Shown piece by piece: positions 1 through 7,614 of a stretch of DNA of 16,920 bases. The notes beneath the pieces were generated by a model. It ran no database searches. It worked only from the letters and a program-made list of their open reading frames with translations, and was not told where the DNA came from. Where the stretch lies: assembly GCA_026195755.1 (NCBI GenBank), contig JAPHRL010000281.1, positions 1 to 16,920 of the forward strand. Direction: 5' to 3'. The stretch's first letter is position 1. Each line of letters begins with the position of its first letter. Origin of the DNA: Kangiella sp. (GTDB taxonomy: Bacteria > Pseudomonadota > Gammaproteobacteria > Enterobacterales > Kangiellaceae). The translations under genes were made by a program, and so were the position numbers.

Positions 1-346
1 ATTTGGACAATGCCTGATAGCGCGCTTTACGGGCGGCACCTTCGAGACTGGCTAAGTTTGCATCAACCTCAACTTGAACTGACTCAAAAGGGATTGCTAA
101 CGACTCACAAAACTGTCTATTCTGCACTGCCCATTTACTGGAATCGGCTTGCAACTGATGATCGATATAGACGGCGGATAAGCGGATTTTTTGAGTTGAG
201 TTATTGAGGTTAGAATGCAAAGCATGCAGTAAGGACAGCGAGTCAACACCACCACTTAATGCAACCACTATGGATTTGATAGATTTAGAAATGCAAAGAG
301 CCAGAAACTCATCAATACTTTGAGAAACTGGCTCTGATTTTGTCAT
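1..346 (-). CDS. tilS: tRNA(Ile)-lysidine synthase, N-terminal part (runs off the left edge)
   Basis: The minus-strand frame opens at the ATG at 346 and stays open to the window edge, giving 115 residues with no stop. Near residues 27-35 it has the PP-loop ATP-binding signature VALSGGVDS, then AVYIDHQLQADS, then EGAARKARYQAL; all three are hallmarks of TilS. TilS is the cytoplasmic ATP-dependent enzyme that attaches lysine to C34 of the AUA-reading tRNA(Ile), changing both its codon and amino acid specificity. The gene starts only 9 bases after the accA stop, on the same strand, so the two are almost certainly co-transcribed. The C-terminal substrate-binding domains lie outside the window. 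The identification is firm although only the N-terminal quarter to third is present. Confidence 0.95.
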   Translation of the reverse strand, partial: MTKSEPVSQSIDEFLALCISKSIKSIVVALSGGVDSLSLLHALHSNLNNSTQKIRLSAVYIDHQLQADSSKWAVQNRQFCESLAIPFESVQVEVDANLASLEGAARKARYQALSK

Positions 347-355
347 AGGAAAAGA

Positions 356-1315
356 TTATTCTTCGCTGACAGTACCGAACGACATCAGCTTGTTGTAACG
401 CTTAGCAAGTAATTGCTCAACACTTAGAGTTTGCAATTCATCCATGTCTTTCGTTAAGCGCTCTTTTAAGCTTTTGCCCATCGCAAGGTAATCACGATGC
501 GCTCCACCTAATGGTTCAGCCACGATATTATCGATCAGACCCAGGCTCTTGATACGTTCAGCGGTAATCCCCATCGCTTGTGCTGCTTCTTCTGCTTTTT
601 CAGCACTCTTCCAAAGAATCGAAGCACAACCTTCAGGTGAAATCACTGAGTAAGTCGAATATTGCAACATATTCACACGATCACCGACACCGATTGCCAA
701 AGCACCGCCGGAACCACCTTCGCCAATCACAGTAGCGATAATCGGTACTTCAAGGCGTGACATCACTTTCAGGTTTCGCGCAATGGCTTCACTCTGGCCA
801 CGTTCTTCGGCACCGACACCCGGAAAAGCCCCAGGAGTGTCAATGAAAGTAAACACCGGTAGCGAGAAACGCTCAGCAAGCTCCATAATACGCTTTGCTT
901 TCCGATAACCTTCTGGACGCGACATACCAAAGTTGTGTCTAATTTTCTCCTTAGTATCGCGGCCTTTCTGATGACCAATAACCACTACAGGCTTATCATT
1001 CAATCGTGCGAGGCCACCGACAATTGACGCATCGTCGGAATAGGCACGATCGCCTGCCAACTCATCAAAATCAGTGAAAATATGCTCAATATAATCGCGA
1101 GTATAAGGACGCTGCGGGTGACGCGCTAGTTGCGCAACCTGCCACGGCGAAAGGTCAGAAAAGATTTGTTTAGTGAGGTCTTTCGACTTCTTTTTTAAAC
1201 GCTCAATCTCTTCGCTAATATTGATTTCAGTATCTTCGCCCATCATGCGCAATTCGTCGATTTGCGCTTCTAATTCTGCGATAGGACGTTCAAAGTCTAG
1301 AAAATTCAAACTCAT
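356..1315 (-). CDS. accA: Acetyl-CoA carboxylase carboxyltransferase subunit alpha
   Basis: The 319-residue product has the usual full length of bacterial AccA. It starts MSLNFLDFERPIAELE and has the helical N-terminal segment (about residues 1-60). The crotonase-like carboxyltransferase core follows, including FTFIDTPGAFPG, then GEGGSGGALAIG, then SVISPEGCASILWK. With AccD it forms the alpha2beta2 carboxyltransferase that moves the carboxyl group from biotin-BCCP to acetyl-CoA, giving malonyl-CoA for fatty acid synthesis. The ATG at 1315 gives the family's normal N-terminus, although the AAGG in front of it is only one base away. tilS follows after 9 bases. dnaE, the usual upstream neighbour, is 13.4 kb away, so accA must be driven from the 1,316-1,570 region or by transcription from the island. 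I could not define a clean promoter there. Confidence 0.97.
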   Translation of the reverse strand: MSLNFLDFERPIAELEAQIDELRMMGEDTEINISEEIERLKKKSKDLTKQIFSDLSPWQVAQLARHPQRPYTRDYIEHIFTDFDELAGDRAYSDDASIVGGLARLNDKPVVVIGHQKGRDTKEKIRHNFGMSRPEGYRKAKRIMELAERFSLPVFTFIDTPGAFPGVGAEERGQSEAIARNLKVMSRLEVPIIATVIGEGGSGGALAIGVGDRVNMLQYSTYSVISPEGCASILWKSAEKAEEAAQAMGITAERIKSLGLIDNIVAEPLGGAHRDYLAMGKSLKERLTKDMDELQTLSVEQLLAKRYNKLMSFGTVSEE

Positions 1316-1570
1316 GCCTTATAAAACGGTTAGTTAGTGGCGTATAAGGGGCAATATTCTACCCTTATTTGCTTTGATAATGAATGGTAACTTGACTGGT
1401 CTAAACTGTCAGCCTTTATCGGCTTAAAACATTAATAATTAGGCATTTTTGCCATCTGCTGTAATTGTACAGCATTGTCTCTGCCAATACCGATTCAGTT
1501 CCGAAAATGGCTATTCAGTTCACCATATCCTGCTAAGATATGGCTAAATCAATCTTACAAATGGCGTTTG

Positions 1571-2956
1571 ATGCCCAATTCGGCGACTTTAAAAACCTAT
1601 CAGCAAGCACGCCTGGCGCGCGATCCGCGTTTTGACGGCACCTTTTTTGTCGCTGTGAAAACCACCGGTATCTATTGTCGGCCGATCTGTCCTGCGCCAG
1701 CACCTAAAGAACAGAATGTCAGTTATTACCCCAGCTCCGTGCAGGCCCAAGAAGCAGGCTTTCGCCCCTGTTTGCGTTGCCGCCCGGAAACCGCCCCGCT
1801 CTCTGCGGCCTGGTTAGGTAACCAGGCAGTACTCAGAAAAGCCGTGACACGAATACAGGCTGGCGCTTTAAACCAAACTTCATTGCAGGATTTTAGCGAA
1901 TCCATGGGAATTAGCGACCGCTATCTGCGCAAACTGTTTCAACAGTACCTTGGCGTCTCGCCGATAATCTATGCCAACCATTTGCGTCTGATGTTCGCCA
2001 AACAGCTATTGCATCAAACCCAACTACCTATCAATGATATAGCATTCATCGCAGGTTTTAACAGCGTACGTCGTTTTAATGACAGCTTTAAGGCGACCAT
2101 GAAGCTTAGCCCCAGTAATTTACGGAAAAAATTGCATAACCAGCAAAGTCTGCAAGAATCACAAGCCATTCAATTAAAACTGCACTATCGCCCGCCCTAT
2201 GACTGGTCGTTAATGCAAGACTTTTTACAGCAGAGAGAACTGTCCGCAATCGAAACAGTAACTGACCACAGTTACAGCCGCACTTTTAGTCTGGACGGTG
2301 CTAATGGCTTTTTAACCGCAGAGTTTGATTCATCCAGTTCATCATTCAAGGTCACCATTGAACTGAGTGACATGAGCAAACTATTGGAAGTCACGCACCA
2401 TATTCGTCGCGTGTTGGACTTGAACAGTGATCTGGAAGTGATCGAAAAGACTCTGGGACAAGATAGCAATCTACAGCCTCTGCTGAAGTCAGGATTGCGA
2501 CTACCGGCCACCTGGAATACCTTCGAAGCCGGAGTTAAGGCCATTCTCGGTCAACAGGTTTCGGTTAAAGCTGCCTATACCCACACCGCCAGTGTCATTG
2601 AACAACTGGGTAGTGATTACAACGAACAGTACAAACTGTTCCCAACGGCACAGCAAATAGTGGATGGTGAATTAAGCTTCCTCAAAATGCCTAACAGCCG
2701 CAAACAGACACTACACAACTTTGCTCAATGGTATCTTGATACTAATGGCGAAGACTTATCATCCATACTGGATATCAAAGGCATCGGCCCATGGACTTAT
2801 GAATACATCAAACTACGCAGCGGCTTTGATAGCGATGCATTTCCCGAAAAAGATCTCGGCGTTATAAAAGCGATGGAAAAACATAACCTCACCAATACCG
2901 GTCAATGGCAACCCTGGCGCAGCTACGCCACACTGCAACTATGGCACAGTCTTTGA
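1571..2956 (+). CDS. alkA: Ada metal-binding domain / AraC-type HTH / AlkA 3-methyladenine DNA glycosylase fusion
   Basis: I start the gene at the ATG at 1571 (461 aa). The open frame reaches back to a TTG at 1475, but the Ada fold begins just after the ATG and the extra residues match nothing recognised. Three domains can be read. First is an Ada zinc domain with cysteines C36 and C40 (IYCRPIC) and C67 and C70 (PCLRC); C36 corresponds to the E. coli Ada Cys that takes methyl from phosphotriesters. Second is an AraC-type HTH (about residues 80-180). Third is an AlkA N-domain and HhH glycosylase (about 200-461) with GIGPWTYEYI and, in EKDLG, the Asp expected to be catalytic. The protein should excise 3-methyladenine-type lesions and may sense methylation and activate its own operon, as in Mycobacterium AdaA-AlkA-type fusions. 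The ogt gene follows after 20 bases. Confidence 0.92.
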   Translation: MPNSATLKTYQQARLARDPRFDGTFFVAVKTTGIYCRPICPAPAPKEQNVSYYPSSVQAQEAGFRPCLRCRPETAPLSAAWLGNQAVLRKAVTRIQAGALNQTSLQDFSESMGISDRYLRKLFQQYLGVSPIIYANHLRLMFAKQLLHQTQLPINDIAFIAGFNSVRRFNDSFKATMKLSPSNLRKKLHNQQSLQESQAIQLKLHYRPPYDWSLMQDFLQQRELSAIETVTDHSYSRTFSLDGANGFLTAEFDSSSSSFKVTIELSDMSKLLEVTHHIRRVLDLNSDLEVIEKTLGQDSNLQPLLKSGLRLPATWNTFEAGVKAILGQQVSVKAAYTHTASVIEQLGSDYNEQYKLFPTAQQIVDGELSFLKMPNSRKQTLHNFAQWYLDTNGEDLSSILDIKGIGPWTYEYIKLRSGFDSDAFPEKDLGVIKAMEKHNLTNTGQWQPWRSYATLQLWHSL

Positions 2957-2976
2957 AAGGTAAGAGAAACATTTTT

Positions 2977-3459
2977 ATGAATACAAAACTTTACTATCAA
3001 AAAACACAATGTCCATTTGGCGCGGTACATATTTATGCCGACGACCAACACCTCAAAGCAGTGTTATTTAAACCATGGGAAAAAGTACCGGTCGAGAATC
3101 TACTCAACAAAAGCAATGCCATCATCGAACAAACCCAAGGCCAACTCGACGAGTACTTCAAAGGCCAAAGAGCTGAGTTCGATCTACCAATCAAAGCAAA
3201 CGGCACAGACTTCCAGCAAACCGTTTGGCAAACCCTCTGCAAAATCCCCTATGGCGAAACCTGGAACTACGGCCAACTCGCAACAGCCATCGGCAACAAA
3301 AACGCCAGCCGCGCCGTCGGAGCCGCCAACGGCAAAAACCCTATCTCCATCATAGTCCCCTGCCACCGAGTCATCGGCGCCAACGGCACCCTAACTGGTT
3401 ACGCAGGAGGATTAACCATCAAAGAATGGTTGTTAAAACATGAGGGGGTAACTATATGA
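2977..3459 (+). CDS. ogt: Methylated-DNA--[protein]-cysteine S-methyltransferase
   Basis: The ATG at 2977 starts a 160-residue protein, MNTKLYYQKTQCPFG, of normal Ogt length. The frame is open further upstream to 2905, but that part overlaps the glycosylase gene and does not resemble the family. A purine-rich stretch (GAAAGGTAAGAGAAA, 2955-2969) precedes the start. The methyltransferase domain contains the active-site motif PCHRV with acceptor Cys129, preceded by GxAxGxNPI-type residues (VGAANGKNPISIIV) and followed by GYAGGLTIKEWLL. The enzyme removes methyl or alkyl groups from O6-alkylguanine in a single suicidal transfer to Cys129. It sits 20 bases after the Ada/AlkA fusion, in an operon that covers phosphotriester, N-alkyl and O-alkyl damage. 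In E. coli the two methyltransferase activities are joined in one Ada protein; here they are split. Confidence 0.96.
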   Translation: MNTKLYYQKTQCPFGAVHIYADDQHLKAVLFKPWEKVPVENLLNKSNAIIEQTQGQLDEYFKGQRAEFDLPIKANGTDFQQTVWQTLCKIPYGETWNYGQLATAIGNKNASRAVGAANGKNPISIIVPCHRVIGANGTLTGYAGGLTIKEWLLKHEGVTI

Positions 3460-3518
3460 ATCAGAAATCATATTATTGGAATCTAGTACATTGTAAGGTA
3501 TAACTATTGGCATAATAA

Positions 3519-3529
3519 ATTGTCACAAT
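3519..3529. promoter_or_regulatory. Small perfect palindrome upstream of the rhomboid gene
   Basis: ATTGTCACAAT is a perfect 5+1+5 palindrome 20 bases before the rhomboid start, in an 89-base AT-rich gap after ogt. It could be an operator. A palindrome this short in AT-rich DNA can also occur by chance, and no clear promoter hexamers flank it. Confidence 0.2.
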
Positions 3530-3548
3530 AAAACAATAAATCCAGATA

Positions 3549-5114
3549 ATGCACAATAATACTCGCTTAAAGCTCAGGCTCATATTCCTTCCTTTTCTAA
3601 CTTTCTCCATAGGATTCTTATGTATTTTCAGCTTGATTAATTGGCTTTTAACGATGAAGCTAAAAATATTGGACTTCAAGCCTATGGTTATGGATTTTAT
3701 TTTTCCTGGTTTTATTATCTTGGGTTTTATATGGTTCTTTTTAAAGCCAAGAATTAAAGTGTTAAGATTTGATACAAATGATGAGAACTATAAATTTATA
3801 ACTTTAACCTTATCCTCTATTATGCTTCTACTATCGGCAAGTCTTATACAAATGTATTTGGAGGATAAAACAGGTCAACTGACAGCTTTAAAAAATATCA
3901 ATCAGATTAAAGACTATAAAGAAACAAGGTATTACACAATTGAAGATCTTTATCTAGATAGAGACTCAACCCAAAGTGAGCATCAGTTCGAAGTTAAAGG
4001 AAGAGGTCGACATGATTTTGTTATGCATATTTATATTGCGTTGCCTTTGTATGCTAACTATGAAGAATCGATTAATTTAGATACCAACACATGGTATGGA
4101 CTACATTACAGTGAAACAATCCCCAATAAACTACCGAGAGAAGATAAAAATAAGCTATATCAAAAATTTATGGATGAGACAGATGAAGAATTCAACAAGT
4201 CTAATCTGAAGAACTTCACTTACCTTACAAGGTTAAATAATTCGGATGAAAAAGATGTATTTGTAAATTTAATCGAGAGCAATACAGAAACTGTTAATCA
4301 AAAGCTTATTATTCTTACACCTCACCAGAATAGTTTTTCAGAGCGCGTGATTATCACTCCTCTATTTTTCACCACTCCATACCTCATATCATTAATAGTC
4401 TTACTTCTAGCTCTGTATTTTGCAGATGTTAATAGATACGAATATGAACAGTTAAAAACAAGAAAAAAAACAACCCAATTCGGTCCACCAGAATTGTTAA
4501 TGTTGCTCATTCCACGTAAAGATTTTATTGCAACCCCAACACTGGTTATCGCGAACATATCTGTCTTTATAATCATGGCAATTTCAGATGGAACGATAAT
4601 GAACTTTAACAGTGCCTATTTGCTACATTGGGGCGGCAATTATATTCATAACTTTAATGAGGGTCAGTGGTGGAGATTGATAACAAGTAGCTTTATTCAT
4701 GCAGGAGCAATCCATTTACTTTATAACGTTGCACTACTTTACTTGATTGCAGCCGTACTCGAGTTTACGCTAAAACCAATTAGATTAATCGTGTTTTATA
4801 TAATACTTGCTATAGCTGCTAGCGGAATTAGCTTATGGTGGAATGACCAATTAATTATTGTAGGCTCATCAGGTGCTATATTTGGCTTATTTGGGCTTTA
4901 TTTATCATTATCACTTACCAATAGAGTTTCAATAGAAGAAAGCAAGGCGCTCGCTCCGATACTTTTGTTCATTATTGGATTCAATATAATTGTAGGTCTA
5001 CTTGGGATCGATATTGATAATGCAGCTCATATCGGAGGATTACTATCAGGATTCATCCTAGGTTTTATGATAAGTCCTTTTATCAAAAATCATAATCAAG
5101 ATATTCTGAAATAG
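3549..5114 (+). CDS. Rhomboid-family intramembrane serine protease with long N-terminal extension
   Basis: The product is 521 residues, much longer than a minimal rhomboid (about 200-280). The C-terminal half (about 325-512) is the six-helix rhomboid core. It has the GQWWRLITSSFIHAG entry segment, the HLLYN motif (oxyanion His and Asn), GSSGAIFG with catalytic Ser441, and AAHIGG with catalytic His494. The N-terminal half has three hydrophobic segments (about 10-35, 47-64, 79-97), a hydrophilic region of about 175 residues probably outside the cytoplasmic membrane, and a further helix (about 278-296). The enzyme should cleave transmembrane substrates in the inner membrane; its substrate is unknown. 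The gene is clearly AT-richer than the neighbouring ogt, which may reflect separate acquisition or only its membrane-protein composition. The ribosome binding site is weak. The family call is firm; the role is not. Confidence 0.93.
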   Translation: MHNNTRLKLRLIFLPFLTFSIGFLCIFSLINWLLTMKLKILDFKPMVMDFIFPGFIILGFIWFFLKPRIKVLRFDTNDENYKFITLTLSSIMLLLSASLIQMYLEDKTGQLTALKNINQIKDYKETRYYTIEDLYLDRDSTQSEHQFEVKGRGRHDFVMHIYIALPLYANYEESINLDTNTWYGLHYSETIPNKLPREDKNKLYQKFMDETDEEFNKSNLKNFTYLTRLNNSDEKDVFVNLIESNTETVNQKLIILTPHQNSFSERVIITPLFFTTPYLISLIVLLLALYFADVNRYEYEQLKTRKKTTQFGPPELLMLLIPRKDFIATPTLVIANISVFIIMAISDGTIMNFNSAYLLHWGGNYIHNFNEGQWWRLITSSFIHAGAIHLLYNVALLYLIAAVLEFTLKPIRLIVFYIILAIAASGISLWWNDQLIIVGSSGAIFGLFGLYLSLSLTNRVSIEESKALAPILLFIIGFNIIVGLLGIDIDNAAHIGGLLSGFILGFMISPFIKNHNQDILK

Positions 5115-5125
5115 TTAAATACCGA

Positions 5126-5149
5126 AAGGGGTTGCCGAGGCAACCCCTT
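5126..5149. terminator. Perfect GC-rich hairpin after the rhomboid gene
   Basis: AAGGGGTTGC (5126-5135) pairs with GCAACCCCTT (5140-5149) around a four-base CGAG loop, starting 11 bases after the rhomboid stop. There is no run of T on either strand, so intrinsic termination is plausible but not assured. It sits between convergent genes and could act in both directions. Confidence 0.6.
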
Positions 5150-5195
5150 CTAGAACTAACGAATCATACAAGGTCTAAACACCGAAAGGTTAGTC

Positions 5196-5217
5196 ATTCC
5201 GGCCTACGAGCCGGAAT
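5196..5217. repeat. Palindromic repeat ATTCCGGC-N6-GCCGGAAT
   Basis: An 8-bp perfect inverted repeat with a 6-base loop (CTACGA). The context GTCATTCCGGC...GCCGGAATCTG resembles dispersed REP-like palindromes that I recall from many proteobacterial chromosomes. The window holds only this copy, so its repetitive nature is inferred from the motif, not seen. Confidence 0.55.
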
Positions 5218-5229
5218 CTGCTCTTATAG

Positions 5230-5261
5230 GTTGGGTTAGAGACCTCATCTCGTAACCCAAC
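5230..5261. repeat. Palindromic repeat with GTTGGGTTA / TAACCCAAC arms
   Basis: GTTGGGTTAGAGA (5230-5242) pairs with TCTC-G-TAACCCAAC (5248-5261), leaving CCTCA as loop and one G bulged. The GTTGGGTTA...TAACCCAAC form resembles a dispersed palindromic repeat common in gammaproteobacterial intergenic regions. It lies 13 bases beyond the stop of the minus-strand acetyltransferase gene, so it may also help end that transcript. Repeat status in this genome is inferred. Confidence 0.55.
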
Positions 5262-5274
5262 AAATCAAGTCCAT

Positions 5275-5949
5275 CTACAAATCACCAGCTTTACTCAACG
5301 CTTCAATATCGCTATTAACAATAGCTTCAAGATTCTCAGTGATTTTCTCAGCACTCCAGTCCCACCAAGCAATCAATAGTAACTTCTCGATGGTCGTCTC
5401 ATCGAATCGATGCTTAAGCACTTTTGCAGGATTACCACCAACTACGCTGTAAGCTGGAACATCAGCCGTTACAACTGACTTGCTGGCAACAATGGCACCA
5501 TTGCCAATAGAAACGCCAGGCATGATTGTAGACTCATATCCGAGCCAGACATCATGACCAATAATGGTATCGCCTTTGTATGGTAATTCACCTTCACCCG
5601 GTAACACTTTCTCCCAGCCGTTACCAAAGATATAAAATGGATAGGTCGAAAAACCAGACACCTTATGATTTGCACCATTCATAATAAATTTTACGTCTTT
5701 AGCAATGGCACAAAACTTACCAATCTTTAACTTGTCTCCAATGAAAGGAAAGTGATAAAGCACATTGGCTTCAAAGTTATCAGGCCCGTCAGGATCATCG
5801 TAATAAGTATAGTCGCCCACCTCAATATTCGGCGATGTTATAAAGTTTTTAAGAAAACCAACCTGAGGAAAACCCTTCATGGGCTCTTTGTCGTTAGGGT
5901 TCGGACCGTTCAAAGACACCTCCAAAAAATTATTGTTATAGCGTGACAC
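5275..5949 (-). CDS. Vat/CatB-type xenobiotic O-acetyltransferase (left-handed beta-helix)
   Basis: This 224-residue protein belongs to the hexapeptide-repeat acetyltransferases, closest by eye to the Vat streptogramin A acetyltransferase group. It has NGPNPND near the N-terminus, DYTYYDDP (about 47-53), VLYHFPFIGDKLKIGKFCAI, NGANH with the expected catalytic His95, FGNGWEK, and hexapeptide turns (KGDTIIGHDVWLG, IMPGVSIGNGAIV, VVGGNPAKVL). Such enzymes form trimers and move acetyl from acetyl-CoA to a hydroxyl of the substrate. I start it at a GTG at 5949 because the Vat N-terminus begins there and AGGGG lies 6 bases upstream; the next ATG (residue 24) would cut conserved residues. Whether it acts on streptogramins, another compound or a cell metabolite cannot be told. 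It points towards the rhomboid gene and away from the MopE-like pair. Confidence 0.88.
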   Translation of the reverse strand: MSRYNNNFLEVSLNGPNPNDKEPMKGFPQVGFLKNFITSPNIEVGDYTYYDDPDGPDNFEANVLYHFPFIGDKLKIGKFCAIAKDVKFIMNGANHKVSGFSTYPFYIFGNGWEKVLPGEGELPYKGDTIIGHDVWLGYESTIMPGVSIGNGAIVASKSVVTADVPAYSVVGGNPAKVLKHRFDETTIEKLLLIAWWDWSAEKITENLEAIVNSDIEALSKAGDL

Positions 5950-5955
5950 GCTTTA

Positions 5956-5960
5956 CCCCT
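5956..5960 (-). promoter_or_regulatory. Ribosome binding site deciding the GTG start of the Vat-type gene
   Basis: AGGGG on the minus strand, with six bases between it and the GTG at 5949-5947. This is a better initiation signal than exists before the first in-frame ATG. Confidence 0.65.
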
Positions 5961-6187
5961 ATTAATGCACAAGGGCAATACTGTTAGGTGATGTTCACTG
6001 TGTTGTTTATTAGCCTGATTGGAGACTCAGACTAAACCCAGTAAATCATAGATTTAGCGACCCAACCACACAGAAACCACGGATAAAAAGAACTAATGTG
6101 ACAGCTTTATAAGTTCTAGCTGAGCCATTATGCTAAATTTTCTTAGTATTAAACACAGTAAAACAGGGACAGAAAAGGACTAACGTT

Positions 6188-6772
6188 ATGAATATTAGAA
6201 TTTTTCAGGGGTTGGGATACGTTGCCATTATCCTGCTAGCACTCGCGGTTAACACCGTAAACGCTTCACAAATAAAGAAAACATCAGTTAAATCAATCCA
6301 ACCTTCAACGACACTAAATACAAAAGCAATCAAAGATATTCAAAAGGTTAAAATGCTCAGTAACACTGAATATCAAGAAAAAATTAAAGCTCATGATCTG
6401 AAAGTGAAATCTACCGCTGTCAAACCTCAAGCACAGGCCAATACAAGACTGGCAAGTCAAAACAACCGTTTTCGCGGGCCTTACGATTGCGATGACAATA
6501 ACAGAGCCGTAAAACCCGGAGCTGTGGAAGCTTGTGATGGAATAGATAATGACTGTGATGGTGACGTTGATGAGGGTGTTACTGGAACCTATTTTCTTGA
6601 TGCCGATGGTGATGGCTGGGGTGATAGCAGTAAACCCTGGAAGGCCTGCAAACAACAATCAGGCTATTCAGCCAGAGGTAATGATTGCAATGACCGTAGC
6701 AGACAGATTTATCCAGGCGCCAGCGATGCACCCAATAATGGTATTGATGAAAACTGTGACGGACAGCAATAA
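6188..6772 (+). CDS. Exported MopE-like Asp/Cys-rich putative metal-binding protein
   Basis: The 194-residue product begins with a signal peptide (hydrophobic 10-24, likely cut after VNA, about residue 26), then a basic, Lys/Gln-rich linker to about residue 95. The C-terminal half holds two copies of the MopE-type motif: DCDDNN...PGAVEACDGIDNDCDGDVDEG (100-130) and NDCNDRSRQIYPGA...NGIDENCDG (166-192). Between them is DADGDGWGD (138-146), like a calcium-loop or thrombospondin-3 motif. Proteins with this motif include the copper-binding MopE of methanotrophs and many secreted proteins of deltaproteobacteria. The cysteines probably form disulfides outside the cytoplasm and the acidic loops bind metal, most likely calcium; that is inference. 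The start has AAGGA 10 bases upstream. The next gene, with related motifs, begins 11 bases after its stop, so the two form an operon. Confidence 0.85.
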   Translation: MNIRIFQGLGYVAIILLALAVNTVNASQIKKTSVKSIQPSTTLNTKAIKDIQKVKMLSNTEYQEKIKAHDLKVKSTAVKPQAQANTRLASQNNRFRGPYDCDDNNRAVKPGAVEACDGIDNDCDGDVDEGVTGTYFLDADGDGWGDSSKPWKACKQQSGYSARGNDCNDRSRQIYPGASDAPNNGIDENCDGQQ

Positions 6773-6783
6773 GGAGAGGGAAC

Positions 6784-7395
6784 ATGAAAAGAATACTAAT
6801 CTTTTTGATAGCTTCATTATCAATATCATTAGCTTCATTATTAGCGCCACAGCTTGTTTACGCTGATCAAGTATCAGATGCGATAAAGTTTTGTAACGAA
6901 TATGAACGAGAAACTGGTGTTCGTTGTGAGCAGCAAAAATGTCCTTGCGGTAGAACAACCAAAGAAATGGAACGTTGGAATAGAAAGTTTCGTTTTGATA
7001 TTTGTGCTTGCGCTTCAAAAAGTGATTTAGAAGCCGCCGCCAATGCAGAACCGGAAATCCAGTGCCGGAGAGATTCAGACTGTAATGATGGCGTATTCTG
7101 TAATGGCGAAGAAATGTGTCGTTCAGGGCAATGTAGACCGGGAACAAGCCCCTGCAAAGGCGTAAAGTGTTATGAGCGTGAAAAAATGTGTGAAAAAACC
7201 TGTGAAGATAAAGACGGCGATGGATTTGAAGCTATGCACTGTGGCGGCAATGACTGTGACGACAATAACCCCAACCGCTTTCCAGGCAACAAAGAAATTT
7301 GTGACTCAAAAGGGATTGATGAAGATTGTGATGCTACTACAGTAGGTGATCTCGATGCTGACGGGGATGGATTTATCTCCGCCAGTTGTCGCTAA
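6784..7395 (+). CDS. Exported Cys-rich protein with MopE-like metal-binding motif
   Basis: The 203-residue product has a clear signal peptide (KR, hydrophobic 4-22, cut after VYA at residue 27). The mature part has three sections. A Cys-rich N-terminal part has CPCG and CAC (about 37-76). A DSDCNDGVFCNGEEMCRSGQ segment (97-116) continues CRPG..PC; this arrangement recurs in myxobacterial-type secreted proteins. A MopE-type stretch has DKDGDGFEA (142-150), GNDCDDNNPNRFPGNKEICD, GIDEDCD (177-183) and DADGDGF (191-197). About 21 cysteines point to an oxidised extracytoplasmic protein. A strong GGAGAGGG precedes the ATG. It is the second gene of the pair and ends at the terminator at 7420. It may act with its upstream neighbour on the cell surface; the function is unknown. 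Confidence 0.85.
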   Translation: MKRILIFLIASLSISLASLLAPQLVYADQVSDAIKFCNEYERETGVRCEQQKCPCGRTTKEMERWNRKFRFDICACASKSDLEAAANAEPEIQCRRDSDCNDGVFCNGEEMCRSGQCRPGTSPCKGVKCYEREKMCEKTCEDKDGDGFEAMHCGGNDCDDNNPNRFPGNKEICDSKGIDEDCDATTVGDLDADGDGFISASCR

Positions 7396-7419
7396 TAGTT
7401 AATAAATCAACCCCATATC

Positions 7420-7446
7420 AAAGGCGCATAAATTTGCGCCTTTTTT
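7420..7446 (+). terminator. Rho-independent terminator of the MopE-like pair
   Basis: AAAGGCGCA (7420-7428), loop TAAATT, TGCGCC (7435-7440) followed by six T. A textbook intrinsic terminator 25 bases after the second MopE-like gene. Confidence 0.92.
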
Positions 7447-7614
7447 ATATCTTGATAATCATTTTGATAATTTCTAAGTCCACTTTTTATTTGAGTCCCT
7501 TAATAACTCAAACAGCAATCACTGTATAGAAACGCAGATTAATTACTATTTGTTATTAATGCTGCCTTGCACTCCCCTGCTTTTCAGCTCTATGATTAAT
7601 CATTGTGTTTATAG

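Noticed and set aside
10..207. Plus-strand open frame at the left edge
   Set aside because: It is antisense to tilS, whose minus-strand frame carries the PP-loop motif.
1475..1570. N-terminal extension of the Ada/AlkA fusion from a TTG
   Set aside because: The 32 extra residues do not resemble the Ada domain, which begins right after the ATG at 1571, and no ribosome binding site supports the TTG.
2905..2976. Earlier ATG start for ogt at 2905
   Set aside because: It overlaps the end of the glycosylase gene and adds residues unlike Ogt; the ATG at 2977 gives the normal length.
3017..3443. Several open frames overlapping ogt on both strands
   Set aside because: They result from the C-rich, stop-poor sequence of ogt and show no family motifs.
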